Shown in pieces: positions 16,760 to 24,828 of a stretch of DNA of 64,000 bases; position 1 is the stretch's first letter, and every line of letters starts with the position of its first letter. This stretch comes from Azohydromonas australica DSM 1124 (GTDB lineage: Bacteria > Pseudomonadota > Gammaproteobacteria > Burkholderiales > Burkholderiaceae_C): the NCBI RefSeq assembly GCF_000430725.1, contig NZ_AUMO01000049.1, forward strand, positions 1 through 64,000. The letters run 5' to 3'. The notes below the pieces were generated by a model. The model searched no databases and was not told where the DNA came from. It was given only the letters and a program-made list of their open reading frames with translations. A program made the position numbers and the translations under genes.

Positions 16760-17008
16760 GCCGTGCCGGCCAGCTTGGCTGGGGCCTAGCGCAGATTCGC
16801 CCGTGCGTCACGGCACTTACGCAATTCAGGCCGGATGCGTTCAGTAATTCACGCCGTCGGCCAACCTGTCGTTGCAAGACTTATCTGCCCCGCCCGTCCA
16901 CCGATAAGCGGCGTGAACAAGTCTCGCTCTCGGCGGGGCGCGCATGAACAATTACACGCCGCGGCAGCCTGGTCTGCCCGCGGGTGGCAAACCGGATCGG
17001 GAAAAGCC

Positions 17009-18157
17009 ATGTTGAGGGTCACAGGGGTTTTGGTGGCCAGCATGCTGGTTCTTAGCGCTTGCGGGGGTGGCGGAACATCAGGCAATGACGCTCAGGAGTT
17101 TCAGGTGGCCGCCGCCATGAACCAGCAAGCTGCACGGCCAACGGAAACGGCCCGTGCCCTGCCGGTCAGCACGACCTCGTTCACGGACGAACTGCTGGCG
17201 TTCGACAGCGCGCGCTGGCAGGCAGCGCAGTGGAACAACGGCGGCTATTTCCTCAACGGCTGGCATCCCAACCAGCTGGCTTTCGCCGACGGCCGCATGC
17301 GCATCACGCTGGAGGCGGACCAGCTGGGCCTCACCGGCAAGAGCTGCGTCTCGGGCGAATACCGCACGCTGCTGAGCTACGGCTACGGCCTCTACAAGGC
17401 GCGGCTGATCGCCTCCAGCACGCCCGGCACCATCACGGCCTTCTTCACCTACAGCGGGCCGGCCGAGGGCACGCAGCATGACGAGATCGACGTCGAGATC
17501 AAAGGCGACGACCCGACGAAGCTGCAGCTGAACTACTGGAGCAACGACGTCGAGCACCCCACGGTGATCAACCTGGGCTTCGACGCCTCGGCCGCCTACC
17601 ACGAGTACGCCTTCCGCTGGACGGCCGACCGGCTGCAGTGGTTCGTGGATGGCGTGCTCGTGCACGAGGAGAACGGCAGCCGCGGCCCGCTGCCGCAGGT
17701 GGCCGGCCGAATCATGCTCAACCACTGGGGCACCACCGGCACCAACGGCTGGAGCACCGACTACCAGGTGACGGCCACGCCCAGCGTCGCCACCGTGGAG
17801 CGGGTGACCTTCACCTCGGAAAGCGACCTGGCCTCGCCCATGGCGCCCGTGTCCGTGGGCTCGCTGGCCGGCAGCGCCTACTGGGGCAGCACCAAGAACT
17901 GGCGCGCCGTCGCCACCATCGGCGTGCGCAACGGCAGCGGCGCCGCCGTGGCCGGTGCAGTGGTCAGCGGCAACTTCAGCGGCGCCAGCACCCAGAGCTG
18001 CACCACGGACGGCAGCGGCGCCTGCAGCATCACCAGCACCGCCATCGGCAAGGCCGTGACCAGCACCACCTTCAGCGTCAGCGGCATCACCGGCGCCAAC
18101 ATGAGCTACGCGGCGGGCGGCAACGCCGCGGGCTCGGTGCTGATCCGGCAGCCCTGA
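17009..18157 (+). CDS. GH16 family glucanase-like lipoprotein with C-terminal Ig-like domain
   Basis: 382 residues. A lipoprotein signal (MLVLSAC) precedes a linker and a GH16 domain. The catalytic strand is QHDEIDVEI with Glu159, Asp161 and Glu163, the E-x-D-x-E pattern of laminarinases and lichenases. 'AYHEYAFRWTADRLQWFVDG' is another GH16 hallmark. The last 100 residues are Ser/Gly/Thr-rich and look like a bacterial Ig-like (Big) domain ending SVLIRQP. GH16 members cleave or transglycosylate beta-1,3/1,4-glucans or xyloglucan-like polymers. A short 23-codon frame (16944-17015) overlaps the start and might be a leader; I give it little weight. Reading direction matches the esterase upstream. 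Confidence 0.87.
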   Translation: MLRVTGVLVASMLVLSACGGGGTSGNDAQEFQVAAAMNQQAARPTETARALPVSTTSFTDELLAFDSARWQAAQWNNGGYFLNGWHPNQLAFADGRMRITLEADQLGLTGKSCVSGEYRTLLSYGYGLYKARLIASSTPGTITAFFTYSGPAEGTQHDEIDVEIKGDDPTKLQLNYWSNDVEHPTVINLGFDASAAYHEYAFRWTADRLQWFVDGVLVHEENGSRGPLPQVAGRIMLNHWGTTGTNGWSTDYQVTATPSVATVERVTFTSESDLASPMAPVSVGSLAGSAYWGSTKNWRAVATIGVRNGSGAAVAGAVVSGNFSGASTQSCTTDGSGACSITSTAIGKAVTSTTFSVSGITGANMSYAAGGNAAGSVLIRQP

Positions 18158-18167
18158 GGCGCTGACA

Positions 18168-18938
18168 TCAAGCCGTGCACGACGGCGGCGTCGGCGTGCC
18201 GGCGGCCCGCCCTTCGGCACGGATGCGCGCGACGTGGCGGTTGAGCCGCCGGTACAGGTACTTCCGGTACAGCCAGCCCTTGACGCCCTTCAGGTTCGTG
18301 CCGTGCTCGGCATAGACTTCGTCCGGGCAGTCGTAGACGCCCAGGTCCCGCACGATGCCCTCGCGCTGGATGAAGGTGTCGCCGCCCGTCCATTGCACTT
18401 GCGGGTGCTGCAGGTCCGGAGTGGCCACGGCGAAGCCCATGAACGGGCGGCAGCCGTTGGCGAACCGGTGCTGCACCGCGTGCAGGTAGTCCATGTCCAG
18501 GATCTGGCCCTCCAGCGTGATCCAGCGCCCGCCCACCCAGGCCTCGACCCAGGCGTGCAGGATCTCCCGCGGCGCCAGGTGGTAGACCAGCGGCGTCATG
18601 GCACCGCGCTGCAGGCGCTTGTCGATGGTGAAGGCGTGGATGCGGCAGGGAATGCCCACCGCGCGCAGCAGCGCCATCAGCAGGGTGGACTTGGTGTTGC
18701 AGTGGCCCAGCCCCTCGCGCAGCACGGCCGAGGCGGGCATGTCGTCGGCCAGCGCGTTGTAGCCGAAGGCAATCTCGTCCCGGCAGAACTCGTAGACCGC
18801 CTGCGCTGCCGCGTCGTGCGACGGCAAGCGGTCCCAGCCCCGCGAGGTGACCAGCGTGCGGAGAGCGGGCGATTCAAAGTCCAGCATTGGGGTCGGGCGC
18901 AACAGCCCGGACATCGAGCCGTCAGGCGACGCGTCCAT
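18168..18938 (-). CDS. Transglutaminase-like cysteine protease-fold protein
   Basis: 256 residues starting MDASPDGSMSGLLRPTP. The transglutaminase-like core has Cys in GLGHCNTKSTLLMALLRAVGIP, His in ILHAWVEAWVGGRW and an acidic residue near LEGQILDMDYL, the Cys-His-Asp triad order of the family. No signal peptide is evident. AGGAGGATCCGC precedes the ATG at ideal spacing. It is the last gene of the nine-gene operon, ten bases after the barrel gene. Such proteins may act as proteases, amidases or acyltransferases; in this context an amide-forming or -cleaving step on the product is conceivable but unproven. Confidence 0.8.
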   Translation of the reverse strand: MDASPDGSMSGLLRPTPMLDFESPALRTLVTSRGWDRLPSHDAAAQAVYEFCRDEIAFGYNALADDMPASAVLREGLGHCNTKSTLLMALLRAVGIPCRIHAFTIDKRLQRGAMTPLVYHLAPREILHAWVEAWVGGRWITLEGQILDMDYLHAVQHRFANGCRPFMGFAVATPDLQHPQVQWTGGDTFIQREGIVRDLGVYDCPDEVYAEHGTNLKGVKGWLYRKYLYRRLNRHVARIRAEGRAAGTPTPPSCTA

Positions 18939-18948
18939 GCGGATCCTC

Positions 18949-20187
18949 CTAGAAAATGAACGACAGCTCGGTGAACACGAGGTCGTTGCGCTTGCGGTTG
19001 CCGAAGAAGGACTGGCGCGGTCCCGTGAAGTGGTCGGCGCCGGCGCTCCAGCGCAGCGCATCGCTGATGGCGTAGTAGACGCGGGGCCGCAGCACCGCGC
19101 TGCCCTGCGTGAAGTCGGTGATGGCTGACAGCTCCAGCTTCAGCCGCTCGTTGAGCATGCGCCTGGACAGCCGCAGCGACAGGCCCCACTCGTTGCGGCC
19201 AAATTCCGAGTTGAGGCGGTCCAGGCCCTGCGCAACCATCTGCTGCGTGCCCTGCAACCCCGCCGGGTCCACATAGCCGGTGCGGTGGATGCCGAAGAGC
19301 TGCACGTTGAGATTGGTCTCGTCCAGCACGTCGCGGTCGGCGCCCAGGACGATGCGGCTCACCTCGCGGCGGCTCGTGGCGCAGCCCGTGCAGTCCGGGC
19401 GGAACTGGCCGTGCGCCATCTCCGTGCGCAGCGTCCAGGGGCCCGCGGCGGTGGCCGTGTCCAGGCCCAGCACGCGCGCGCGCTCGTAGCGGCCCTGGAA
19501 CACGAAGCCGCCCAGGGCCTGGGGCTGCACCGCATAGCGGGCGGAGCGCTCGTAGCCTTCGAAGTAGGACACGGACCAGTCGATGTCGCCGACGTGGTCG
19601 AGCTTGAGCGCCCACTCGCCGCGGCCCGGCTCCGTGGCCGGCACCAGGTTCGGCGGCCACAGGCCGGTGGGCATGCGGTGGGCCGTGAAGCGGGCCCACA
19701 CGGCCGTGGCGGAGAAGGCCTCGTTGAAGTCGTGGCGCAGCCGCACGGCGTCAATGCCCAGGCGCTGCTCCTCGTCCTCGGCCACCAGCGCGGTGAAGTC
19801 GCGCGGCGAGAGGTTGTCGGTCGGGTTGATGCGGTCGGCGCGGCCCCAGGCCAGGACCTGCCGGCCCACGCGCAGCGACCAGTCGCCCGATTCCCACTCG
19901 ACGTAGCCCTCGCGCAGCCGGCTGTCGAAGGCACGGGCATCGCCGGACAGGTTCTGGCCGGCACGCCCGCTGAACACGGTGCGCAGGCCCTGCGCCACGG
20001 GCTGCCGCCAGCTCAGGCCGCAGGCCAGCAGGCCGTTGCCGTCACGCTCGTCGAGGTTGCGGTTGGAGCTCCAGTACCCGGCGCGGCACTCGCCGGTGGG
20101 CGCCTGGAGCGTCGAAGGCTGCGCCCCCGCCGTGCCCAGCGTGAGCGCCAGGGCCAGCGGCAGCCCTGCATGCAGAACACCTCGCAT
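18949..20187 (-). CDS. Outer-membrane beta-barrel protein
   Basis: 412 residues with a signal peptide (MRGVLHAGLPLALALTLGTAGAQ) and alternating amphipathic strands ending FTELSFIF, with the terminal phenylalanine typical of outer-membrane proteins. Motifs such as REGYVEWESGDWSLRVGRQVLAWGRADRINPTDNLSPRDF recall the DUF1302-like barrels that often accompany RND/MMPL transporters and LolA-like proteins. It begins three bases after the exporter fusion stops, so it is likely the outer-membrane end of that export path. No direct evidence of the cargo exists. Confidence 0.8.
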   Translation of the reverse strand: MRGVLHAGLPLALALTLGTAGAQPSTLQAPTGECRAGYWSSNRNLDERDGNGLLACGLSWRQPVAQGLRTVFSGRAGQNLSGDARAFDSRLREGYVEWESGDWSLRVGRQVLAWGRADRINPTDNLSPRDFTALVAEDEEQRLGIDAVRLRHDFNEAFSATAVWARFTAHRMPTGLWPPNLVPATEPGRGEWALKLDHVGDIDWSVSYFEGYERSARYAVQPQALGGFVFQGRYERARVLGLDTATAAGPWTLRTEMAHGQFRPDCTGCATSRREVSRIVLGADRDVLDETNLNVQLFGIHRTGYVDPAGLQGTQQMVAQGLDRLNSEFGRNEWGLSLRLSRRMLNERLKLELSAITDFTQGSAVLRPRVYYAISDALRWSAGADHFTGPRQSFFGNRKRNDLVFTELSFIF

Positions 20188-20190
20188 CGA

Positions 20191-23100
20191 TCACCAATCC
20201 TCTTTTTCGAGGGATCGGTTGGTGAAGAGGTCGTCGGACACGGGCGTGTTGGCTTCCAGCCGGTCCACCTTGATCAGCGTCGTGTGCCCGGTCTGGTGGT
20301 TGGCCACGCGCACGCTCATGGCCTGCCACTTGCGGGCCTTGGCGTCCACGAGCTTGATGTCGCCGTTGTCCACCGTCTTGAGCAGCGCGCCGGCCGGGTC
20401 GTGGACTTCCGTCTTGACGGGCACGAAGCTGTCCGCCGCCACCCAGCTCACGCGCTTGGAGTAGCCGGAATCCGCCGCCACCTCCGCCGTCCTGGGCAGG
20501 GACTCGACGACATACGTTGCCACGCCGTTGAGGTTCTGCTGGCGCAGCAGGCGGTGGCTCCAGTCGGCGGGCTTGTGGCCGATGAGGTCGCCGTAGGAAA
20601 GGTCGGTGCCGACGAAGCTGCTCTTCTTGTTGTTGCTGGCCAGCCGGCGCGCCTTCTTCAGCGCCGGCAGGTAGACCCAGATGTCGTCCTCCTTGGCCGT
20701 GTTCTCCACGATCAGCGTCGTGGTGTTGCGCACGTCGCTGGGCGAGAGGAAGCGGATGACCCGGCGGTAGGTGCTGCCGTCGGCCTGCTGCTTGGTCGCC
20801 CCGTAGGTCTTGCGCACGCGCTCCTGGCCCGAGGCGGCCACGAGGGTGAAGGTGGCCTCGCTCACCGAGCTGCTCAGCCGCGTCGACTGGTAGCTGCGCT
20901 CCATGATCTCCTCGGCCTTGAGCTCATCCGCGCGGGAGGACTTCGGTGCCAGCCCCAGCCCCGTTGCCAGCAGCAGCCCTGCGGCCACCGAGCCCGCGCC
21001 GGTGCGCAGCGACGGCGCGGACCGGGCCGTGAGGAACGCCGGAGGGAAGGCCTTCATCAAGGCAGGCACCAGCACCAGCGCGGTGGCCGCGCTCACGATC
21101 ATCGACAGCACGATCAGGACTCCAAACCAGATGTGGACGTAGAAGTTGAAGGACAGCATCAGCACCGAGTAGCCGCCCGCGATGGCCGAGGCCACGTAGA
21201 CCACTGCCTTGCCCGCCGTGCGCATGGTTTCGCGCAGCGCCGCGTCGAAGTCGCCCAGGCGGCGCAGCTCCTCGCGCATGCGGTAGAGCAGGTAGATCGC
21301 GTAGTCGGCACCCAGGCCGATGGCCATGGCCGAGCTCACCGAGTTGGGCGTGTTCAGCGGAATGCCCGTGAGCCCCATCACGCCGAAGTTGACCAGCACG
21401 GTGACCATCAGCGGGACCACGAGGTAGAGGCCGGCCAGCGCCGAGCGGAACACCACCATGCCGGCCAGGAACACCACGCCGATCATCTGCGCGATGTTGA
21501 GCACCTTGCCGCGCACCAGCGTCTCGCTCAGCGCCGAGGCCTGCGGCACGCTGCCACCGATCAGGATGCTCACGCCCGCGGGCAGCTTGGGCTCCACCTG
21601 CTCGCGGATCCGCTTCACGACGGCCTGCGCGTACTTGCTGCTGTCGTTCTTCATCCAGACCGTGAGGTTGGCGTTGCGGTACTCGTAGTCGATGTAGGCG
21701 TCGAAGTCGGTGGGCTGGCCGGACATCGAGTACAGCAGCAGGTACTGGGAGATCAGCTCCGCCGTGGGCGGAATGGCATCGAAGCCGGCCTGGCCGCCGT
21801 TCATCGAGCGGTGCATCTGCTTGAGCAGGTCCACGATGGACATCGTCTTGCCCACGTCGGGCAGCGTCTCGATGAAGCGCTGCGTCTGCTCGATGAGCGC
21901 CAGCAGCGCCGGGTCCTTCATGCGGTCGGCGTCCGCGCCCTGGAACACCACGTAGAGGGTGTTGGTGCCGGCCAGCTTCTCGTTGAGGAAGCGGTCCTGC
22001 TGGCGCACCTCCAGGCCCTCGCCGAAGTAGCTCTTGGTCGAGTTCTCCTGGTTGATGAACAGCAGGCCCAGCGAGGACACCGCGGCCAGCAGCAGGTACG
22101 CCAGCAGGATGCGGCCACGCCGCGCGATGACCAGGTTGGCCAGCGCCTCGGACAGCCGGTCCCACAGGCTGCGCCTGGCCTGCGCGCCCTGCGCCGCCTT
22201 GGGCACCGGCGGCTTCAGGAAGCTGCGCAGCGCCGGGATGAAGCTCAGCTCGATCACCAGCGCGCTGACGATGCCCAGGCCCGTGAACAGGCCGAAGGTG
22301 CGGATGGTGGCGACGTCGAAGAACAGCAGCGAGAAGAAGCCCAGCGTCGCCACGAAGCCCGCGGTAATCATCACCGGCGCGACGCGGGACAGCGACGCGA
22401 CGATGGCCCGGTCGTTGCGCTGCGCCGCGGCCAGGCCCGGAAACTCGGCGCTGATGCGGTCGTACTCCTCGTAGTAGCGCTTGAGGATCTGCACGGCATG
22501 CCCGGCCGCCACCGCCAGGATGAGGATCGGCGTGGTGGCGTTGAAGGCGTCCATCGGCACCTTGGACAAGCCCATGATGCCCAGGCTCCAGACCACGGCC
22601 AGCAAGGCCGTCACCAGCGGCAGCACCAGGCCCTGCAGGGTGCGGAAGGCCTCGAAGTGGATGAGGCCGATCAGCACCAGCGCGATCGGGAACAGGATCG
22701 CCATGCGCTGCGCGAAGCGCTCGACGTTGGCGAAGAAAACGGGCGAGCCGCTGGAGGTGATCTGCACCTGCGCCGTGGCCTGCGCGTCCGCCACGGCCTG
22801 GACCTTGTCCATGATGGCGCGGAAGCCGCCCTGCCCGGCCTGGATGGCGAAGGAGACGGCGGCCACGCGGCCGTCCGCCGACACCAGGATGTTCTGGTAG
22901 ACCGGGTTGCGCTCCAGGTGCCGCTGCAGCGCCTGCACCGAAGCCTCAGTCACGGGCACCGGCAGCATCGGCTCGACCTGCATCTCGTCGCCCTTGCCGT
23001 CGATGGAGCGGGCCCGCTCGGCGCTCACGCTCATGACGGTGTGGCGCTTGACCCCGGGCACGTCCGACACCGCCCGCGTCAGCGCCTCCACCACGCCCAG

Positions 23101-23352
23101 CACCTCGGGCCTGAACACGTCGCCGCCGTCGCGGGCGCTCACGCCCAGCACCACCACGTGCTTGGAGCCGAACAGCGACTCCGCGGTGTTGGTGCCGACC
23201 ACGTTGGGGTGGTCCTTGGGCAGCATCGTGTTCGGATCGATGACGATCTTCAGGTGCTTGATCTGCAGCGCGAAGAACGCCGTCAGCAAGGCAACGCCCA
23301 GCGCCACCCACAGGCGGCGCCGCACGATCAGCTCGGCCAGCTTATTGAACAT
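20191..23352 (-). CDS. RND/MMPL-family exporter fused to a LolA-like periplasmic domain
   Basis: 1053 residues from MFNKLAELIVRRRLWVALG. The first 780 or so form an RND/MMPL permease: two halves, each with one N-terminal helix, a large periplasmic loop and a five-helix bundle (for example FATLGFFSLLFFDV and AIGLGADYAIYLLYRM). The last 246 residues (ADELKAEEIMERSY to the end) match outer membrane lipoprotein-sorting (LolA-like) proteins, normally encoded separately. Between them lies a segment, AGLLLATGLGLAPKSSRA, that looks like that protein's former signal peptide and may now be an extra transmembrane helix. The start overlaps the monooxygenase stop by 11 bases. HpnN-like exporters and mycobacterial MmpL proteins move lipids; the cargo here is probably the operon's acyl product. 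Confidence 0.88.
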   Translation of the reverse strand: MFNKLAELIVRRRLWVALGVALLTAFFALQIKHLKIVIDPNTMLPKDHPNVVGTNTAESLFGSKHVVVLGVSARDGGDVFRPEVLGVVEALTRAVSDVPGVKRHTVMSVSAERARSIDGKGDEMQVEPMLPVPVTEASVQALQRHLERNPVYQNILVSADGRVAAVSFAIQAGQGGFRAIMDKVQAVADAQATAQVQITSSGSPVFFANVERFAQRMAILFPIALVLIGLIHFEAFRTLQGLVLPLVTALLAVVWSLGIMGLSKVPMDAFNATTPILILAVAAGHAVQILKRYYEEYDRISAEFPGLAAAQRNDRAIVASLSRVAPVMITAGFVATLGFFSLLFFDVATIRTFGLFTGLGIVSALVIELSFIPALRSFLKPPVPKAAQGAQARRSLWDRLSEALANLVIARRGRILLAYLLLAAVSSLGLLFINQENSTKSYFGEGLEVRQQDRFLNEKLAGTNTLYVVFQGADADRMKDPALLALIEQTQRFIETLPDVGKTMSIVDLLKQMHRSMNGGQAGFDAIPPTAELISQYLLLYSMSGQPTDFDAYIDYEYRNANLTVWMKNDSSKYAQAVVKRIREQVEPKLPAGVSILIGGSVPQASALSETLVRGKVLNIAQMIGVVFLAGMVVFRSALAGLYLVVPLMVTVLVNFGVMGLTGIPLNTPNSVSSAMAIGLGADYAIYLLYRMREELRRLGDFDAALRETMRTAGKAVVYVASAIAGGYSVLMLSFNFYVHIWFGVLIVLSMIVSAATALVLVPALMKAFPPAFLTARSAPSLRTGAGSVAAGLLLATGLGLAPKSSRADELKAEEIMERSYQSTRLSSSVSEATFTLVAASGQERVRKTYGATKQQADGSTYRRVIRFLSPSDVRNTTTLIVENTAKEDDIWVYLPALKKARRLASNNKKSSFVGTDLSYGDLIGHKPADWSHRLLRQQNLNGVATYVVESLPRTAEVAADSGYSKRVSWVAADSFVPVKTEVHDPAGALLKTVDNGDIKLVDAKARKWQAMSVRVANHQTGHTTLIKVDRLEANTPVSDDLFTNRSLEKEDW

Positions 23353-24442
23353 GGGGAACGACCTCGGCCGGGGCTGCGGAGGGCTGGGCCTGGTGGCGGC
23401 GGCAGTGGTCCAGCACCTGGCGCACCACCATCTTCGCATCGCGCTGCGCGCCCAGCACCAGCTCCGAGGCGCGGCAGCTCAGCCACTTGCGGCCGAGCAC
23501 GAACAGCCCGGGCTCCGGCGTGCGGCCCCGGCTGCCCGCGTAGGACAGGCCCGGCTGGATGGCGGGCAGGTCGATCCAGTCGGTGCGCTCGGCGTAGCCC
23601 ACGCACCAGACGACGGCATCCACCGCCTCGCGCACGCCGTCGCTGAACAGGAGGCCGGTGCCGTCGGCATCCACCGCTTCGGCGCGCAGCTGCACGCCGG
23701 CTTGCGCCAGCCGCAGGTCGTTGTCGGCGGCGGCCGGAATGGGGTCGCGCCGGCGCATGATCCGGGCGACCGTGGAATCGGTGTCGGCGAACAGCACGCC
23801 CACGCCCTTGAGCCACCAGAAGATGTCCTGGCCCAGCACCCGGTTGGGCACGAGCTTGCGGACGCGTCCGCGGGCCAGCAGCACCCGGTGCGCCGCGGCC
23901 AGCTCGCGCGCGATCTGTCGCCCGCTGGCCCCGTCACCGACCACGGCCACGCGGCTGCCAGCCGGGAAGTGGCTGGCGTCGGTGTAGCCCTGCGCCGTCA
24001 CCTGCGCCACCGCGGGAGACAGCTTCCCGGCATAGGCCGGCACGACGGGCTGCTGGTTGGAACCCGTTGCGTTGATGACGGTACGGGCCCGGATCACGTC
24101 CCCGTTGGACAGGCGCGCCACGAAGCCGCCCTCGGCCCGGCTCAGCCGGGTGACGCGGGCCTGCAGCGTGAGCCGCAGGCCGCGCGTCGACGCGAAGCGC
24201 TCCACGTGGTCCGCGAACTCGGTGGCGGAAGGAAAGCCGCCCGGATCGCCGTTCATGCGGAAGTCGCCCAGCCCGCAGAACTGCCGCGAGGTGAACAGCC
24301 GCAGGTTCTTCGGCCGCCGGCGCCAGATGTCGCCCGCCCGGGCGCTCTCGTCGACGACGCGGTAATCCAGGCCCGCCTTGTGCAGCATCTCGGCAGCCAG
24401 CAGGCCGCAGTGGCCTCCTCCGACGATCAGGCAGTCGATCAC
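23342..24442 (-). CDS. FAD/NADPH-dependent flavin monooxygenase-like oxidoreductase
   Basis: 366 residues starting MIDCLIVGGGHCGLLAAEML, the FAD Rossmann motif, followed by WRRRPKNLRLFTSRQFCGL, an FMO/Baeyer-Villiger-like segment. A second dinucleotide motif, VAVVGDGASGRQIAREL, binds NADPH. The C-terminal WCVGYAERTDW resembles the ATG-like motif region of flavin monooxygenases. It is soluble. It begins one base after the acyl carrier protein gene ends and overlaps the exporter start. In this operon it could oxidise the acyl chain or a sulfur or nitrogen atom of the product. Which one cannot be told from sequence. Confidence 0.85.
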   Translation of the reverse strand: MIDCLIVGGGHCGLLAAEMLHKAGLDYRVVDESARAGDIWRRRPKNLRLFTSRQFCGLGDFRMNGDPGGFPSATEFADHVERFASTRGLRLTLQARVTRLSRAEGGFVARLSNGDVIRARTVINATGSNQQPVVPAYAGKLSPAVAQVTAQGYTDASHFPAGSRVAVVGDGASGRQIARELAAAHRVLLARGRVRKLVPNRVLGQDIFWWLKGVGVLFADTDSTVARIMRRRDPIPAAADNDLRLAQAGVQLRAEAVDADGTGLLFSDGVREAVDAVVWCVGYAERTDWIDLPAIQPGLSYAGSRGRTPEPGLFVLGRKWLSCRASELVLGAQRDAKMVVRQVLDHCRRHQAQPSAAPAEVVPHVQ

Positions 24443-24443
24443 G

Positions 24444-24764
24444 TCAGACCTCCAGGACCTTCTTCAGGTCCAGCGCCTCGCCCGTGAGCTGGGACCACAC
24501 GTACTGCGACAGGGCGCCGACCGTCACGAAGTCGTAGGCCGCGGTGGCGTCCAGGGCGATGCCGAACTCCTCGTCCAGCGCCGACAGCAGGTTGACGCGC
24601 GCCAGCGAGTCGAGCCCGATGTAGTCGAAGGACATGTCGTCGCCGATGGCCTCCTTGAAGTCCACCTGGTTCTCCCGCAGCAGCTGCGTGAGGCGTTGGC
24701 GGATGCGTTCGCTGACGTCGGCCACGCTGGTGGCGGCGGCGCTCGGGTTCATGAGGGCGGACAT
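24444..24764 (-). CDS. Acyl carrier protein
   Basis: 106 residues with the phosphopantetheine attachment motif GLDSLARV (Ser53) inside the four-helix carrier fold: VADVSERIRQRLTQLL and VNLLSALDEEFGIALD. The N-terminal 15 residues are an Ala/Ser-rich extension. I chose the second ATG (24764), preceded by CCGGAG, over that at 24788. A dedicated carrier directly after a fatty acyl-AMP ligase means the ligase probably loads this protein. No ketosynthase or elongation enzyme is present in the operon, so the chain is likely taken ready-made. Confidence 0.92.
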   Translation of the reverse strand: MSALMNPSAAATSVADVSERIRQRLTQLLRENQVDFKEAIGDDMSFDYIGLDSLARVNLLSALDEEFGIALDATAAYDFVTVGALSQYVWSQLTGEALDLKKVLEV

Positions 24765-24828
24765 GGTCTGGACTCCGGAAAGGTTCATGGGGATGCGCTG
24801 AAAGCTCGCGGGCGGCCGGGCAGCAGGA

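Noticed and set aside
16944-17015. 23-codon leader frame before the GH16 gene
   Set aside because: It overlaps the GH16 start, which might suggest coupling, but it has no clear ribosome-binding site or regulatory codon pattern.
19285-23646. 1453-codon plus-strand frame
   Set aside because: It is the shadow of the exporter fusion and the barrel gene; its translation is low-complexity and rich in His, Gln and Arg.
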